Assembly (NCBI RefSeq): GCF_001908025.1
Contig: NZ_MQMG01000003.1
Coordinates: 1-64,000 of the forward strand
DNA length: 64,000 nt
From: Geobacillus proteiniphilus
GTDB lineage: Bacteria > Bacillota > Bacilli > Bacillales > Anoxybacillaceae
Direction: 5' to 3'
Both the position numbers and the translations under genes were made by a program. Position 1 is the first letter of the stretch. Every line of letters begins with the position of its first letter. Below, piece after piece: positions 53,602-64,000 of this stretch. The notes below the pieces were generated by a model, which saw only the letters and a list, made by a program, of their open reading frames with translations, was not told the DNA's origin and did not search any database.

Positions 53602-54336
53602 ATGAACCAAGTGTTGGCCGGAAGCGTGCTCTCCGCCTTATCAACCGGGCTTGGCGCCGTGCCGATTTTGTTTATGGCCAAATCGCTCACCCACCGGTGG
53701 CGTGATGTGCTGCTGGCCTTTTCCGCCGGCATTATGATGGCGGCTTCGATGGAAAGCCTCATCCCCGAAGCATTGCGTACCGGCGGCTTTGGTGCGCTGG
53801 CCATCGGACTGGCGGCAGGTGTGCTCGTATTGACGCTGCTTGAAATGACTGTCCCTCACATCGACTTGGAACATACGAAAAGCGGCTTACAATTTGATGA
53901 AAAAGCGATGCTCATCATTGCTGCCATTGCCTTGCACAATCTTCCGGAAGGACTGTCGGTCGGGGTGAGCTACGCCTCGGACAGCTCTTCGCAAATCGGC
54001 AATTTAATCGCCCTGGCGATTGGCTTGCAAAATGCACCGGAAGGGTTTTTGGTCGCTTTGTTTTTAGTCAACCAGCAAATCGGCCGCTTTCAAGCGTTTC
54101 TCATTGCCACGTTGACCGGAGCGGTGGAAATCGTCACATCGTTGCTTGGTTTTTACTTAACCTCCCTCTTTCGCGGGCTCGTTCCGTACGGGTTGGCGTT
54201 TGCCGCCGGGGCGATGCTGTTTATCATTTACAAAGAGCTCATTCCCGAAAGCCATGGCGATGGAAATGAACGGACATCGACGTATGCGTTTATTGTCGGC
54301 ATTTTGTTTATGATTTTTCTAACACAATCGATTTAA
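53602..54336 (+). CDS. ZIP-family metal transporter
   Basis: This 244-residue membrane protein has eight helices. The metal site is in helix 4 (ALHNLPEGLSVGVS) and helix 5 (LQNAPEGFLVALF), with a further Glu in YKELIPESHG. It imports Zn2+ or another divalent metal. The short His-poor central loop (HIDLEHTKSG) is typical of bacterial ZupT/GufA types. ATG 53602 has GGGAGGGAAGTGG upstream; an earlier frame start at 53530 is unsupported. Confidence 0.9.
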   Translation: MNQVLAGSVLSALSTGLGAVPILFMAKSLTHRWRDVLLAFSAGIMMAASMESLIPEALRTGGFGALAIGLAAGVLVLTLLEMTVPHIDLEHTKSGLQFDEKAMLIIAAIALHNLPEGLSVGVSYASDSSSQIGNLIALAIGLQNAPEGFLVALFLVNQQIGRFQAFLIATLTGAVEIVTSLLGFYLTSLFRGLVPYGLAFAAGAMLFIIYKELIPESHGDGNERTSTYAFIVGILFMIFLTQSI

Positions 54337-54380
54337 CGAAAACACCCCGCCGCCTGTATATAAGCAGCGGGGCGTTCGTT
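54335..54380. terminator. Bidirectional terminator
   Basis: AACGAA.AC.CCCCGC pairs with GCGGGG.GTTCGTT over a ~15-base loop, between the convergent ZIP and mtnD genes. Confidence 0.8.
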
Positions 54381-54381
54381 G

Positions 54382-54924
54382 TTATTGGACAGCTTCCTCT
54401 TTTTCTTCATACGGATGAGCGACCCAGCCGGACGGGTCGATAAACAAGCGGACAGCAACGACCCGACGGTCATCCATGAGCGTAAAGTAGTGCGGATTCC
54501 CTTCCGGCACGGAAATGACGTCGCCGGCTTCAAGCTCTACATCAAAATAGCCGGTTTCTTTGTCGCCTTTGATGATGAAAATGCCATGGCCGGCCGTAAT
54601 GGCGCGCACTTCATCTTCCGTATGGATGTGCACTTGTTCAAATTTTTTCAGCAGTTCATCCAAGTTCGGCGTCGCGTCGGACAGGGCGACGATATCCCAC
54701 GTTTTGTAGCCGCGGCGCGCCGCCAAATCTTCAATTTCATCTTTGAACGTCGCTAAAATTTCATTTTTTTCTTCATCCGTAAGTACGTATTTGTCGCGCA
54801 AGTGCTCCGGCAGTTTCGTGATGTCCCAATGTTCATACAACACCCCTTGACTGTTCAAAAACGCGCGCACATTCTCTTCCCCTTCAATCACTTGGCCCGT
54901 TTTTCTCACTTTGATGACTGCCAT
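54382..54924 (-). CDS. mtnD: Acireductone dioxygenase
   Basis: This 180-residue cupin oxidises acireductone to the keto acid precursor of methionine in the salvage pathway. The metal ligands sit in VHIHTEDEVRAI (two His and one Glu), with a further His in GNPHYFTLMD. AAGGGGGATGTGAACA precedes the ATG. It is the last gene of mtnW-mtnX-mtnB-mtnD, 34 bases after mtnB. Confidence 0.96.
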   Translation of the reverse strand: MAVIKVRKTGQVIEGEENVRAFLNSQGVLYEHWDITKLPEHLRDKYVLTDEEKNEILATFKDEIEDLAARRGYKTWDIVALSDATPNLDELLKKFEQVHIHTEDEVRAITAGHGIFIIKGDKETGYFDVELEAGDVISVPEGNPHYFTLMDDRRVVAVRLFIDPSGWVAHPYEEKEEAVQ

Positions 54925-54958
54925 TGTTCACATCCCCCTTTGGAAAAATGCATATGGA

Positions 54959-55591
54959 TTAGCCAACCGGCAGGCCGGTCCGCTGCAAAAGCAGCCGTTT
55001 CACCTGCCAGCGGAACAAAAACTCCCATGCTTCCAAATGTTTTTTCGCTTCAAACGCCGTACGCCCCCAGACCGTGATGCCGTGGTTTTGGATCAACACG
55101 GCGCCGGCGTCGCCATGAACATAGTTCGCAAACTCCCGAGCGAGCGTCGGAATGTCGGCGTAATTGTCAATGATCGGGATGCGCACTGCGGCATTTTCCT
55201 CCCAAATGCCGAACGCCTTGATGATTTCTTGGCCGGAAAAAACGGCTTCCCCGTTTTGCGCATACAGTTCAGAAATCAAGTTGTTGTCCACGGTATGAAC
55301 GTGCAGGACGCAGCCGGCATTCGTCCGTCCGTAAATTTCCGCGTGCAAGAGCGTCTCGGCCGATGGCTTCAAGTGCGTGTCCTCCGCCGGTTTTCCGGCG
55401 GCGTCAACGAGCAGAAAATCCTCGTCCGTTTGCTTCCGCTTATCCTTGCCGCTCGCCGTCACCAAAAACGTCAACGGGTCGTCCGTCACCTTGATCGACA
55501 AATTGCCGCTTGTCGCGAAAAACCAGTCGCGGGCGGCGAGCTCGGCTTTCACTTCCGCGAGCTCGTTCCACTTTTTCACGACGATGCTCAT
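54959..55591 (-). CDS. mtnB: Methylthioribulose-1-phosphate dehydratase
   Basis: This 210-residue class II aldolase-fold enzyme dehydrates methylthioribulose-1-phosphate. Zinc ligands are in LHVHTVDNN and, near the C-terminus, [16 protein letters not shown] is the substrate-phosphate loop. Its ATG overlaps the mtnX stop (ATGA). Confidence 0.96.
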   Translation of the reverse strand: MSIVVKKWNELAEVKAELAARDWFFATSGNLSIKVTDDPLTFLVTASGKDKRKQTDEDFLLVDAAGKPAEDTHLKPSAETLLHAEIYGRTNAGCVLHVHTVDNNLISELYAQNGEAVFSGQEIIKAFGIWEENAAVRIPIIDNYADIPTLAREFANYVHGDAGAVLIQNHGITVWGRTAFEAKKHLEAWEFLFRWQVKRLLLQRTGLPVG

Positions 55592-56250
55592 ACGATCACC
55601 TCCATTCGCTGCAACGCATCAATCACGTCAAAAAACGTCGCAAACGGCGCATGCGGCAAGCCGAGCTCTTGGCATTTTTGGAGCAGAAAATCGCGCGCCA
55701 GCACGTAATCCGCTTGCTTCGCCACCGCTAAATCCGTAATCGAATCGCCGATGACGACATGGTACCCGTCCGGGCGGGCAAGCTTGCGAAGGAGCGATGG
55801 CTTGCAGCAGCCGCAGCCGTTTTGGCACTCACCGTCGCACGCATGCGGCCATGTAATGCGAATCGTCTCGCCGCTGAAATCGGAGCCGTTGCAAAAAATG
55901 CGCTCCGGTTCAATGAGCCCTTCAAGCAGCGGATAGACGAAAAAGTCAATGCCGCCGCTGACGATATAAAGCGGGATTCCCCGCTCTTTCGTAAACGCGA
56001 CAAACTCTCGGAATCCCGCGCGCAACCGGGCGGTGCACCGCAGGAAATCCACAATTTCATCCTTCAACGTGGACGGAAGGAGGGAAAACATCTTCCCGAC
56101 TCCTTCCTGAACGGAAATGCGCTCAGCGAGAACGTCGTCTTTTAACGCCTCCCACTCCGGCGGAGCGAACTGTTTCATAATGGCGATGATGTTGTCGTTT
56201 TCCGTAATTGTGCCGTCAAAATCACAAAAGAGAACGAGCTGTTTCGTCAT
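55588..56250 (-). CDS. mtnX: 2-hydroxy-3-keto-5-methylthiopentenyl-1-phosphate phosphatase
   Basis: This 220-residue HAD-superfamily phosphatase has the nucleophile motif [12 protein letters not shown] near the N-terminus, motif [11 protein letters not shown] and motif [16 protein letters not shown] Cys-rich cap insert ([14 protein letters not shown]) is visible; MtnX proteins of Bacillaceae commonly carry such an insert. The ATG overlaps the mtnW stop (ATGA). Confidence 0.95.
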   Translation of the reverse strand: MTKQLVLFCDFDGTITENDNIIAIMKQFAPPEWEALKDDVLAERISVQEGVGKMFSLLPSTLKDEIVDFLRCTARLRAGFREFVAFTKERGIPLYIVSGGIDFFVYPLLEGLIEPERIFCNGSDFSGETIRITWPHACDGECQNGCGCCKPSLLRKLARPDGYHVVIGDSITDLAVAKQADYVLARDFLLQKCQELGLPHAPFATFFDVIDALQRMEVIV

Positions 56251-57488
56251 GCTTCCACCTCAACGACGCCCCAGCGGTCGATCGCTTTTTGCAGCGCTTC
56301 GTTTTCTGCTGCCGCCGCACGAAGCGGACGGCCGGCCAGCACCGCGTCGATCGCCGCGCGAAACGCCCGTCCGCCACCGATCGCCCCGTCCGGATGGCCG
56401 TGGATGCCGCCGCCGGCGTTGACGATGCTGTCAAGGCCGAAATCGCGGATGATGAGCGGCACCAATCCCGGGTGAATGCCGGCCGACGGCACCGGAAACG
56501 CCCGAGCGAACGGCTCTTGGTCGTCGGTGAGCGCCCTTGCGATGCCAAGCGCCTGCTCACGCTCCAAGGCGACGCTGCCATACGGCGACGGGAACAGGAC
56601 AAAGTCGGCGCCGGCGAGCCGCAAAAGCTTTCCAAGCCAAAGTGAAGGAGCCACCCCATAAAACTCCGACGGCGTAACGGCGCCGCTGAACGCCGGGTGA
56701 GCCATAATCGGCACCGCAATCTCCTCGTCTTCACGCAACGCTTGCAGCACGTCAAGCCCATAAGCGAAGACGTTAAACAACAGCACATCGGCGCCAAGCT
56801 CGGCGGCTCGTTTCGCTTTGTCCTTTAACGCAAACGTTTTGCCGGTCAAGTTGACGGCATACAACGTCCGCTTGCCCGTTTGTTCGTACACTTCCTGAAG
56901 CGCCGCTTTGCCCTCGGTGATCCGCTTTTCAAACGGCAACAGCTCGCTGTCAAACAAAATTTCATCGTCTTTGACCAGGTCAACGCCGCCGAGCGCCTGT
57001 TTTTTCAATTCCGACGTCAAGTACGCCAAATCACGGCCGATGATGCCTTTAAAAATGCTCATCAACAGTGGGCGGTTATGCACCCCGACTTTCTCGTGAA
57101 TGCCGGCGATGCCAAAGCGCGGCCCGGGAAACTGTTGCTTCCATTCATCCGGAAACTCTAAATCAAGCAGCCGCACTTCCCCATCAAGCGACAATTTGCC
57201 AAACGTCGTCACCAACAGAGCCGGCAAATCGGCGCTGAAGTTGACTGTCGGGTAGGCGATTTTCACGATCGCCCGCTTCAGCCGCTTGCCGAAATACGCG
57301 TTTACCCGCTCGCTTTCGTCAAGCTCTTCGATCGCAACGACTTCCCCTTTATGTTTGCGGAGCTGTTCTTGCTCTAATGCCGGCAAATCCGTCCATGTGC
57401 CAACCGTCAAGCCGAGCGCGATCCCTTCCGCCTTTTTCCGAATGTCTGTTTCATCATGAAGCAAATACGTTGCAATCACTGCACTCAT
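56247..57488 (-). CDS. mtnW: 2,3-diketo-5-methylthiopentyl-1-phosphate enolase (RuBisCO-like)
   Basis: This 413-residue RuBisCO-like protein does not fix CO2. It tautomerises the diketone in methionine salvage. The Lys that is carbamylated for metal binding is in [15 protein letters not shown], followed by the Asp and Glu ligands. The C-terminal [19 protein letters not shown] closes the phosphate site. GAGAGGGATGAACG precedes the ATG. It heads mtnWXBD behind a SAM-I riboswitch. Confidence 0.96.
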   Translation of the reverse strand: MSAVIATYLLHDETDIRKKAEGIALGLTVGTWTDLPALEQEQLRKHKGEVVAIEELDESERVNAYFGKRLKRAIVKIAYPTVNFSADLPALLVTTFGKLSLDGEVRLLDLEFPDEWKQQFPGPRFGIAGIHEKVGVHNRPLLMSIFKGIIGRDLAYLTSELKKQALGGVDLVKDDEILFDSELLPFEKRITEGKAALQEVYEQTGKRTLYAVNLTGKTFALKDKAKRAAELGADVLLFNVFAYGLDVLQALREDEEIAVPIMAHPAFSGAVTPSEFYGVAPSLWLGKLLRLAGADFVLFPSPYGSVALEREQALGIARALTDDQEPFARAFPVPSAGIHPGLVPLIIRDFGLDSIVNAGGGIHGHPDGAIGGGRAFRAAIDAVLAGRPLRAAAAENEALQKAIDRWGVVEVEA

Positions 57489-57510
57489 CGTTCATCCCTC
57501 TCAATCTCGA

Positions 57511-57668
57511 AATAAAAACGCCTCTTCATAAGAAGAGGCGTCACTCATCCATGGCGCTCTTCTTATCTCTCAGCGTTTCCGCTGCAAGAATTAGCACCGT
57601 GCTTGGCGCGCGCCAAGCCGGTTGCCGGGCTTCATTGGGCTCGTCCCTCCGCCTGCTCTTGATAAGAA
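57511..57668 (-). promoter_or_regulatory. SAM-I riboswitch controlling mtnWXBD
   Basis: On the minus strand CTTATCAAGAGCAGGCGGAGGGA, GCCCAATGAAGCCCGGCAACC, GGTGCTAATTC and a closing GAGATAAG follow the S-box consensus. CGCCTCTTC..GAAGAGGCG and TTTTTATT (57541-57511) form the terminator. SAM excess would stop the operon. Confidence 0.95.
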
Positions 57669-57716
57669 AGCCTGCTTGTTTATGCACTTGTCAAACGATT
57701 GGCAAATTTACTTTGA

Positions 57717-57745
57717 ATTATGACATCACCGATTGGCGTTGTCAA
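57717..57745 (-). promoter_or_regulatory. Promoter of mtnWXBD
   Basis: TTGACA (57745-57740) and CATAAT (57722-57717), 17 bases apart on the minus strand. Transcription would start just before the riboswitch and just after the mtnE stop. Confidence 0.75.
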
Positions 57746-57752
57746 TCATTTT

Positions 57753-58940
57753 TCAAAAATTTTTTTCAAACAATCCGAGGCGGCCGATCCGCTCCGCTGC
57801 TTCGCGAAGCCGCGCTTCATCGGTCAAGAGGCCGACGCGCACATACCCTTCGCCGTGCTCGCCGAACCCGATGCCCGGTGCGACGGCGACATGCGCCCGC
57901 TCAAGCAGCATGTCGGCAAACTGTGCGGATGATATGCCTTTTGGCAGCGGAAGCCAAGCGAAAAACGACCCGGATGGCGCCGGCGCTTCCCAGCCGATCT
58001 CGCAGAGCGCAGCGATGAACGCATTGCGGCGCGCCTCATACAATGCGACCAGCTCCGTGACACAATCTTGCGGACCAAGGAGCGCAGCAGCGGCCGCTTC
58101 CTGGATGGCGCCGAACAAGCTGACATACAAATGATCCTGAAGCAGCTCAAGCGCCCGAATGATCCGCTCGTTGCCGACGGCAAACGCCACACGCCAGCCG
58201 GCCATATTGTATGTTTTCGAAAACGTATAAATTTCGACGCCGACGTCTTTCGCCCCATCGACTTCCAGGAAGCTGACCGGTTTCCGGCCGTCAAAGCCGA
58301 TCGCCCCATAAGCGAAATCGTGCACGACGGCAATGCCGTACTTGGCGGCAAACGCCACCGTCTCCGCGAAAAATTCCTTTGTCGCCGTCGCGCCGGTCGG
58401 ATTGTTCGGATAGTTTAAAAACATGAGCTTCGCTCGGTCGGCCACTGCCGCCGGAATGGCTTCATAGTCCGGCAAAAAACCGTTTTCCGCAACAAGCGGC
58501 ATCATTTCCATCCGCGCGCGGGCAAGCGCGATCCCCGACCAATAGTCCGGATAGCCCGGATCCGGGACAAGCACCACATCGCCCGGGTTGACGAGGCAAA
58601 GCGGCAGCTCGACAAGCCCGGCCTTGCCGCCGAACAAAATGGCGACTTCGCGGTCTGGATCGATGTTCACCCCGTATTCACGCGCGTAAAACGCGGCGAT
58701 GGCTTCTTTCAAAAAGAAGTAGCCTTGAAACGGCGAATATTTATGATATTTCGGATTGGCCGCCGCCCGCTGCATCGCCTCAACGATATGCTTTGGCGTC
58801 GGCTGATCCGGGTTGCCTTGCCCTAAATTGATCACGTCGCATCCGGCCTTGATTTTCTCCCCGACTTTCGCGACAAGCGAGGCGAAAAATTGCTTCGGCA
58901 ACTGCTCAAGCAGCTCGGAAAAAGGAATTTCGATCGTCAT
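57753..58940 (-). CDS. mtnE: PLP-dependent aminotransferase MtnE
   Basis: This 395-residue class I aminotransferase transfers an amino group to 4-methylthio-2-oxobutyrate, giving methionine. The PLP Lys is in YTFSKTYNMAGWRVAFAVG, and the other cofactor contacts are FLNYPNNPTGA and VVHDFAYG. ATG 58940 has AAGAAGGTGTGGGCG upstream; a longer frame start would add an unlikely hydrophobic leader. It is divergent from mtnU. Confidence 0.92.
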   Translation of the reverse strand: MTIEIPFSELLEQLPKQFFASLVAKVGEKIKAGCDVINLGQGNPDQPTPKHIVEAMQRAAANPKYHKYSPFQGYFFLKEAIAAFYAREYGVNIDPDREVAILFGGKAGLVELPLCLVNPGDVVLVPDPGYPDYWSGIALARARMEMMPLVAENGFLPDYEAIPAAVADRAKLMFLNYPNNPTGATATKEFFAETVAFAAKYGIAVVHDFAYGAIGFDGRKPVSFLEVDGAKDVGVEIYTFSKTYNMAGWRVAFAVGNERIIRALELLQDHLYVSLFGAIQEAAAAALLGPQDCVTELVALYEARRNAFIAALCEIGWEAPAPSGSFFAWLPLPKGISSAQFADMLLERAHVAVAPGIGFGEHGEGYVRVGLLTDEARLREAAERIGRLGLFEKNF

Positions 58941-59037
58941 CGCCCACACCTTCTTAAAAAATTCTTGAAATTCTAGTGCAACATCATATATCGTAAAAAG
59001 CAAAATGTAAAGCAAAATTTTTTCGAGGTGAAAACTC

Positions 59038-59850
59038 ATGACGATCCGCATCGCCTGCCTTCAGCTTGACATTGCGTTTGGCGACCCGCACGAAAACGAA
59101 CGGCGGGCCGAACGCGCCGTGGAATCCGCCGCGAAGGACGGTGCCGACATCATCGTGCTTCCAGAATTATGGACGACCGGCTACGATTTGAAGCGCTTAG
59201 GTGAGATTGCCGATGACAACGCCGAACGGACGAAAGCGTTCGCCTCCCGCCTAGCGCAAGCACACAGCATCCATCTCGTCGCCGGCTCGGTCGCCAAAAA
59301 AACCGCAACCGGCGTGACGAACACGATGATCGTTGCAGACCGGAGCGGTCAAATCGTCAGTGAATATAGCAAACTCCATCTGTTCCAATTGATGGATGAA
59401 CATTTGTATTTGCAGCCGGGAAGCAGCTTAGGCTTGTTTTCGCTCGACGGGCTTTCATGCGCCGGGGTCATTTGCTATGATATCCGCTTTCCGGAGTGGA
59501 TTCGCGCCCATGTTTTGGCTGGGGCGGAAGTGCTTTTTGTCGTCGCCGAATGGCCGCTTCCCCGCCTGCACCATTGGCGGACGCTCCTGATGGCGCGGGC
59601 GATTGAAAACCAATGCTACGTCATCGCCTGCAACCGGGCGGGGCGCGACCCGAACAACGTGTTCGCCGGCCATTCGCTCATCATCGACCCATGGGGCGAA
59701 GTGATCGCCGAGGCGGATGAGAAGCCTGGCATTGTCGCGGCGGACATTGATCCCGCGCTCGTTGCGGACGTCCGTACGCGCATCCCGGTGTTTGCCGACC
59801 GCCGGCCGCATGACTACGAAGCGGCAAAAAAATTTTTCAAAACGTATTGA
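59038..59850 (+). CDS. mtnU: Carbon-nitrogen hydrolase MtnU (omega-amidase)
   Basis: This 270-residue nitrilase-family enzyme has the catalytic Glu in VLPELWTTGY, Lys in YSKLHLFQ and Cys in GVICYDIRFPEW. In methionine salvage it hydrolyses the 2-oxoglutaramate released by glutamine-dependent MtnE. It is divergent from mtnE; the ATG follows TTCGAGGTGAAAACTC. The promoter for the next transcript overlaps its stop codon. Confidence 0.93.
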   Translation: MTIRIACLQLDIAFGDPHENERRAERAVESAAKDGADIIVLPELWTTGYDLKRLGEIADDNAERTKAFASRLAQAHSIHLVAGSVAKKTATGVTNTMIVADRSGQIVSEYSKLHLFQLMDEHLYLQPGSSLGLFSLDGLSCAGVICYDIRFPEWIRAHVLAGAEVLFVVAEWPLPRLHHWRTLLMARAIENQCYVIACNRAGRDPNNVFAGHSLIIDPWGEVIAEADEKPGIVAADIDPALVADVRTRIPVFADRRPHDYEAAKKFFKTY

Positions 59851-59876
59851 CAATCGATTGATCGACCATGTATCAT
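59847..59876 (+). promoter_or_regulatory. Promoter of the mtnKA operon
   Basis: TTGACA (59847-59852) and TATCAT (59871-59876), 18 bases apart. The -35 box overlaps the mtnU stop codon. Confidence 0.7.
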
Positions 59877-59944
59877 TCGAATCAAACAACCAAACGATTG
59901 ATAACATCGTGAAAATTGCAAAAACTGAATACGAGAAATCGGTA

Positions 59945-60168
59945 CTCTTATCAAGAGTTGGCTGAGGGAATTGGCCCAATGAAGCCCAGCAACCGACCGT
60001 AATACTATCGTGAGATAGGGCGCACGCCAAGGGCGGCGCCGGAAGCGTCATGCTTCCGCAGGGCACGGTGCTAAGTCCAACAGAAAGACCGATGTCTTTC
60101 TGAAAGATAAGAGGCGCGAAGAACGAATGAATCTTCAAGCCTCTTTCCGTATGCGAAAGAGGCTTTTT
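59945..60168 (+). promoter_or_regulatory. SAM-I riboswitch controlling mtnK-mtnA and the ABC genes
   Basis: CTCTTATCAAGAGTTGGCTGAGGGA, GGCCCAATGAAGCCCAGCAACC, a GC-rich arm, CACGGTGCTAAGTCC and GAAAGATAAGAG follow the S-box consensus. AGCCTCTTTC..GAAAGAGGCTTTTT (60138-60168) is the terminator, 85 bases before mtnK. Confidence 0.96.
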
Positions 60169-60195
60169 CATTTGCCGGAAACGCCGAGTTTTTAG

Positions 60196-61443
<1,248 letters not shown>

Positions 61444-61524
61444 TGACATACAATCGTCCGGGTCTCGATGCAAGATGCGCGGCGCTGACCCGGACAAACC
61501 AAAAAAAGAGAAAGGAAGATGGCG

Positions 61525-62592
61525 ATGAGCACCTTTGCCATCCCACGCTCCGTTGAATGGCGCGAGACACATGTGACGATTTTAAACCAACAAAAGCTTC
61601 CGTCCATCATCGAATATATCGACTTGCACACTCTGGAAGACGTCTATGAGGCGATTGCCACGCTGAAAGTGCGCGGCGCGCCGGCGATCGGCATCACCGC
61701 CGCCTATGGCCTGGCGCTTGCCGCTTTAAGCTATGACACCGAATCGCTCGATGAATTCCGCCGCCGCTTGAAACGAGATCGTGACTACCTAGCCAGCGCC
61801 CGGCCGACCGCCGTCAACTTGTTTTGGGCGCTCGATCGGCTCGTCACCGCTGCGGCCGACGCCCTTTCCGTCAACGAGGCAAAAACGGCGCTCATCCATA
61901 AGGCGATCCGCATTCAAGTGGAAGATGAGGATGTGTGCCGCCGCATCGGCGAATACGCGTTGTCGCTCTTTCGTCCGGGCGATCGGGTGATGACGATCTG
62001 CAACGCCGGCTCGATCGCCACCGCCCGCTACGGAACGGCGCTCGCCCCGTTTTATTTGGCGAAAGAAAAAGGAATTGAACTATCCGTTTACGCTCTCGAG
62101 ACGCGGCCGGTGTTGCAAGGGGCGCGCCTGACCGCTTGGGAACTGATGCAAGCGGGCGTTGATGTGACGCTCATCACCGACAACATGGCAGCGCAAACGA
62201 TCAAGGCGAAAGGCATTGGCGCCATCATCGTCGGCGCCGACCGGATCGCGCAAAACGGCGATACGGCGAACAAAATCGGCACGTTCGGCCTGGCCTTGCT
62301 CGCGAAGTCGTTTGGCATTCCGTTTTACGTCGCTGCGCCGTTGTCCACGATCGATTTGGCGACGAAAACAGGTGCGGACATCCCGATCGAAGAGCGCCAT
62401 CCGGATGAAGTGACCCACATCGCCGGCGTGCGCATCGCCCCGGAAGGCGTCAACGTATACAATCCGGCGTTTGACGTGACGCCAAACGAACTCATTACCG
62501 CGATCATCACCGAAAAAGGCATCGTCCGCGGCGACTACAGCGCAACACTGCCATCATTATTCACAAAGGAGGAGCAACATGAAGCGATTTAA
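61525..62592 (+). CDS. mtnA: Methylthioribose-1-phosphate isomerase
   Basis: This 355-residue enzyme isomerises methylthioribose-1-phosphate to the ribulose form. The active-site Cys is in [12 protein letters not shown] and the Asp in [21 protein letters not shown] 61525 is used because AAAGGAAG directly touches the earlier ATG at 61519. Its last 14 bases overlap the next gene. Confidence 0.96.
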   Translation: MSTFAIPRSVEWRETHVTILNQQKLPSIIEYIDLHTLEDVYEAIATLKVRGAPAIGITAAYGLALAALSYDTESLDEFRRRLKRDRDYLASARPTAVNLFWALDRLVTAAADALSVNEAKTALIHKAIRIQVEDEDVCRRIGEYALSLFRPGDRVMTICNAGSIATARYGTALAPFYLAKEKGIELSVYALETRPVLQGARLTAWELMQAGVDVTLITDNMAAQTIKAKGIGAIIVGADRIAQNGDTANKIGTFGLALLAKSFGIPFYVAAPLSTIDLATKTGADIPIEERHPDEVTHIAGVRIAPEGVNVYNPAFDVTPNELITAIITEKGIVRGDYSATLPSLFTKEEQHEAI

Positions 62593-63739
62593 GGCCTTAT
62601 CTTTCCTTTTTCTTCTTTTCTTTGCCGTGTTCTCGATCTCAGCCGGCTGCACAAACGAGCAAGATGCCGTGAGCTCCAAGCCAGCCAACGAAGCGAAGAC
62701 CACAAACAACAAAACGGAAACGACATCCAGCCACTCGACGGCAACAAGCGACGAGCAAGCGTCCATTCCGGAAAAGCTGAAAAAGCCGGTGAAAATCGCC
62801 GCCATTATGCAAATGTCGATCGGCACGTTCTCATCGCAATACATCGCCGGCGTCAAAGAACAAGTGCAAAAATTCGGCGGCGAAGTGCAAATTTACAACG
62901 CCGACAACGATTTGACGAAAATGGCATCGTACGTCGAGACGGCCATTACGCAAAATGTTGACGCCATTTTGCTTGACCACGGCCGCGCCGATGCGCTCGA
63001 GGGTCCGGTGAAAAAAGCGGTCGAAAAAGGAATCCCGGTCGTCGCATTTGATAACGACCTAAACATTCCGGGCGTCACCGTCATCGACCAAGACGACTAC
63101 AGCCTCGCTTGGAAAACATTAAAAACGCTCGCGGAAGACTTAAACGGGGAAGGCAACATCGTCACGATTTGGGTCGGCGGCTTTACCCCGATGGAACGCC
63201 GCCATGTCATTTATGACGCGTTCAAAAAACGCTATCCGAACATTAAAGAAATCGCCAAGTTCGGCACGGCGAGCGCCAACACAGCTTTGGACACACAAAC
63301 GCAGATGGAAGCGATTTTGAAAAAATATCCGAACAAAGGCGACATTGACGCTGTCTTCGCAACTTGGGACGAGTTCGCCAAAGGGGCGACGCGCGCCATC
63401 GAGCAAGCCGGGCGCACGGAAATTAAAGTGTACGGCATCGATTTAAGCGATGAAGACTTGCAAATGATCCAAAAACCGAACAGCCCGTGGGTGGCGACAA
63501 CGGCGACCGACCCAGCCGAAGTCGGCCGCGTCCAAGTGCGCTTCGCGTATCAAAAAATTGCCGGCGAAAAAACGCCGAACATTTACTCGCTCGAGCCGCA
63601 TTTAGTGAAACGGTCCGACCTTCCGGACAAACAAGTGTCGATGAATGAGCTATCGCAATACATTCCGGGCTGGGGGCAATCGAATGTCGCCATCTCGCCG
63701 TGGATGAAAACGTTGGAGGCTCAGGTGAACAAAAAATGA
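62579..63739 (+). CDS. Sugar-type ABC transporter substrate-binding lipoprotein
   Basis: This 386-residue lipoprotein has lipobox ISAGC (Cys near 23), a Ser/Thr/Asn-rich linker to about 62, and then a type I periplasmic-binding fold of the ribose/AI-2 kind ([55 protein letters not shown]). Its gene overlaps mtnA by 14 bases with AAAGGAGGAGCAAC in front, so it belongs to the SAM-regulated mtnKA transcript. That context suggests 5-methylthioribose as ligand; this is inferred, not shown by the sequence. Confidence 0.85.
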   Translation: MKRFKALSFLFLLFFAVFSISAGCTNEQDAVSSKPANEAKTTNNKTETTSSHSTATSDEQASIPEKLKKPVKIAAIMQMSIGTFSSQYIAGVKEQVQKFGGEVQIYNADNDLTKMASYVETAITQNVDAILLDHGRADALEGPVKKAVEKGIPVVAFDNDLNIPGVTVIDQDDYSLAWKTLKTLAEDLNGEGNIVTIWVGGFTPMERRHVIYDAFKKRYPNIKEIAKFGTASANTALDTQTQMEAILKKYPNKGDIDAVFATWDEFAKGATRAIEQAGRTEIKVYGIDLSDEDLQMIQKPNSPWVATTATDPAEVGRVQVRFAYQKIAGEKTPNIYSLEPHLVKRSDLPDKQVSMNELSQYIPGWGQSNVAISPWMKTLEAQVNKK

Positions 63740-64000
63740 ACGGGTTGTCAATGCGGGGCATGGAAAAATCGTTTGGCGCCGTGCGCGTGCTTGACGGCGT
63801 GAACTTTGACGTCCGCCCGGGCGAAGTTCACGCCCTTTTAGGCATGAACGGCGCCGGCAAAAGCACGCTCATGAACATTTTGGCCGGCGCCATTCCGCCC
63901 GATGCTGGTACGATCACGATCGACGGTACGATATACACGTTTTCATCGCCGCGCGAAGCAAAACAAGCCGGCATCGGCCTCGTCGTTCAAGAAGTCGACA
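63736..64000 (+). CDS. Sugar ABC transporter ATPase, partial
   Basis: The first 88 residues of an ATP-binding protein of the ribose type run off the window end. Walker A is LGMNGAGKSTLMNILAGA, and the Q-loop region is GIGLVVQEVD. Such proteins usually have two tandem ATPase domains. The ATG overlaps the stop of the binding-protein gene (ATGA). Permease genes should follow outside the window. Confidence 0.9.
   Translation, partial: MNGLSMRGMEKSFGAVRVLDGVNFDVRPGEVHALLGMNGAGKSTLMNILAGAIPPDAGTITIDGTIYTFSSPREAKQAGIGLVVQEVD

Overview
The window is typical of a thermophilic, spore-forming Bacillaceae genome, most probably Geobacillus or Parageobacillus. Ribosome binding sites are strong GGAGG types. 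Spore genes are present (yyaC, a gerA-type receptor operon, a LysM/SleB hydrolase, a KinE-like kinase), clpE carries CtsR operators, and the regulatory RNAs are classic Firmicutes ones: preQ1-I, lysine and two SAM-I riboswitches. The genus is inferred from general resemblance; no database search was run. No rRNA, tRNA or CRISPR array was seen.

Layout. 1-10.6 kb is accessory: a frameshifted IS110-family transposase between ~150-bp direct repeats, a truncated orphan Rhs tip, a putative immunity gene, and a ~2,330-residue WapA/Rhs-type surface protein split into two ORFs at an ATGA junction. 10.7-24.4 kb is mostly core: yyaC, glcT-ptsG-ptsH-ptsI (glucose PTS), an alpha/beta hydrolase, a CPA2 antiporter, a sensor kinase, an SDR, a Pro/Tyr/Gly-rich protein and a spore-type cell wall hydrolase. 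24.4-31.5 kb holds queCDEF behind a preQ1 riboswitch and a gerA-type operon in the order A-C-B. 31.6-38.9 kb has a chemoreceptor, a YkvI-like protein, a YtkA-type lipoprotein, clpE, and two exported proteins of unknown role in an AT-richer patch.

39.1-41.3 kb is the most striking stretch. It is an mntA-hepT (nucleotidyltransferase/HEPN) toxin-antitoxin operon whose hepT is interrupted by a tnpB-only IS605/IS1341-type element. Joining the flanks restores the hepT frame exactly, which fixes the insertion point, the probable TAM (TTTAC) and the natural guide.

41.3-44.4 kb carries a TetR regulator with an ABC-2 exporter whose ATPase has an N-terminal frameshift. 44.5-52.2 kb has an M3 oligopeptidase, a lysine-riboswitch-controlled permease with an IS4-family element inserted exactly before its stop codon (9-bp target duplication visible), an S9 peptidase and a small Rossmann protein. 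52.3-54.3 kb has a stand-alone PduL and a MarR regulator divergent from a ZIP transporter.

54.3-64 kb is the complete methionine salvage region: mtnWXBD behind one SAM-I riboswitch, mtnE and mtnU divergent, and mtnK-mtnA behind a second SAM-I riboswitch. The second transcript continues by overlapping genes into a sugar-type ABC transporter that runs off the window and may import methylthioribose.
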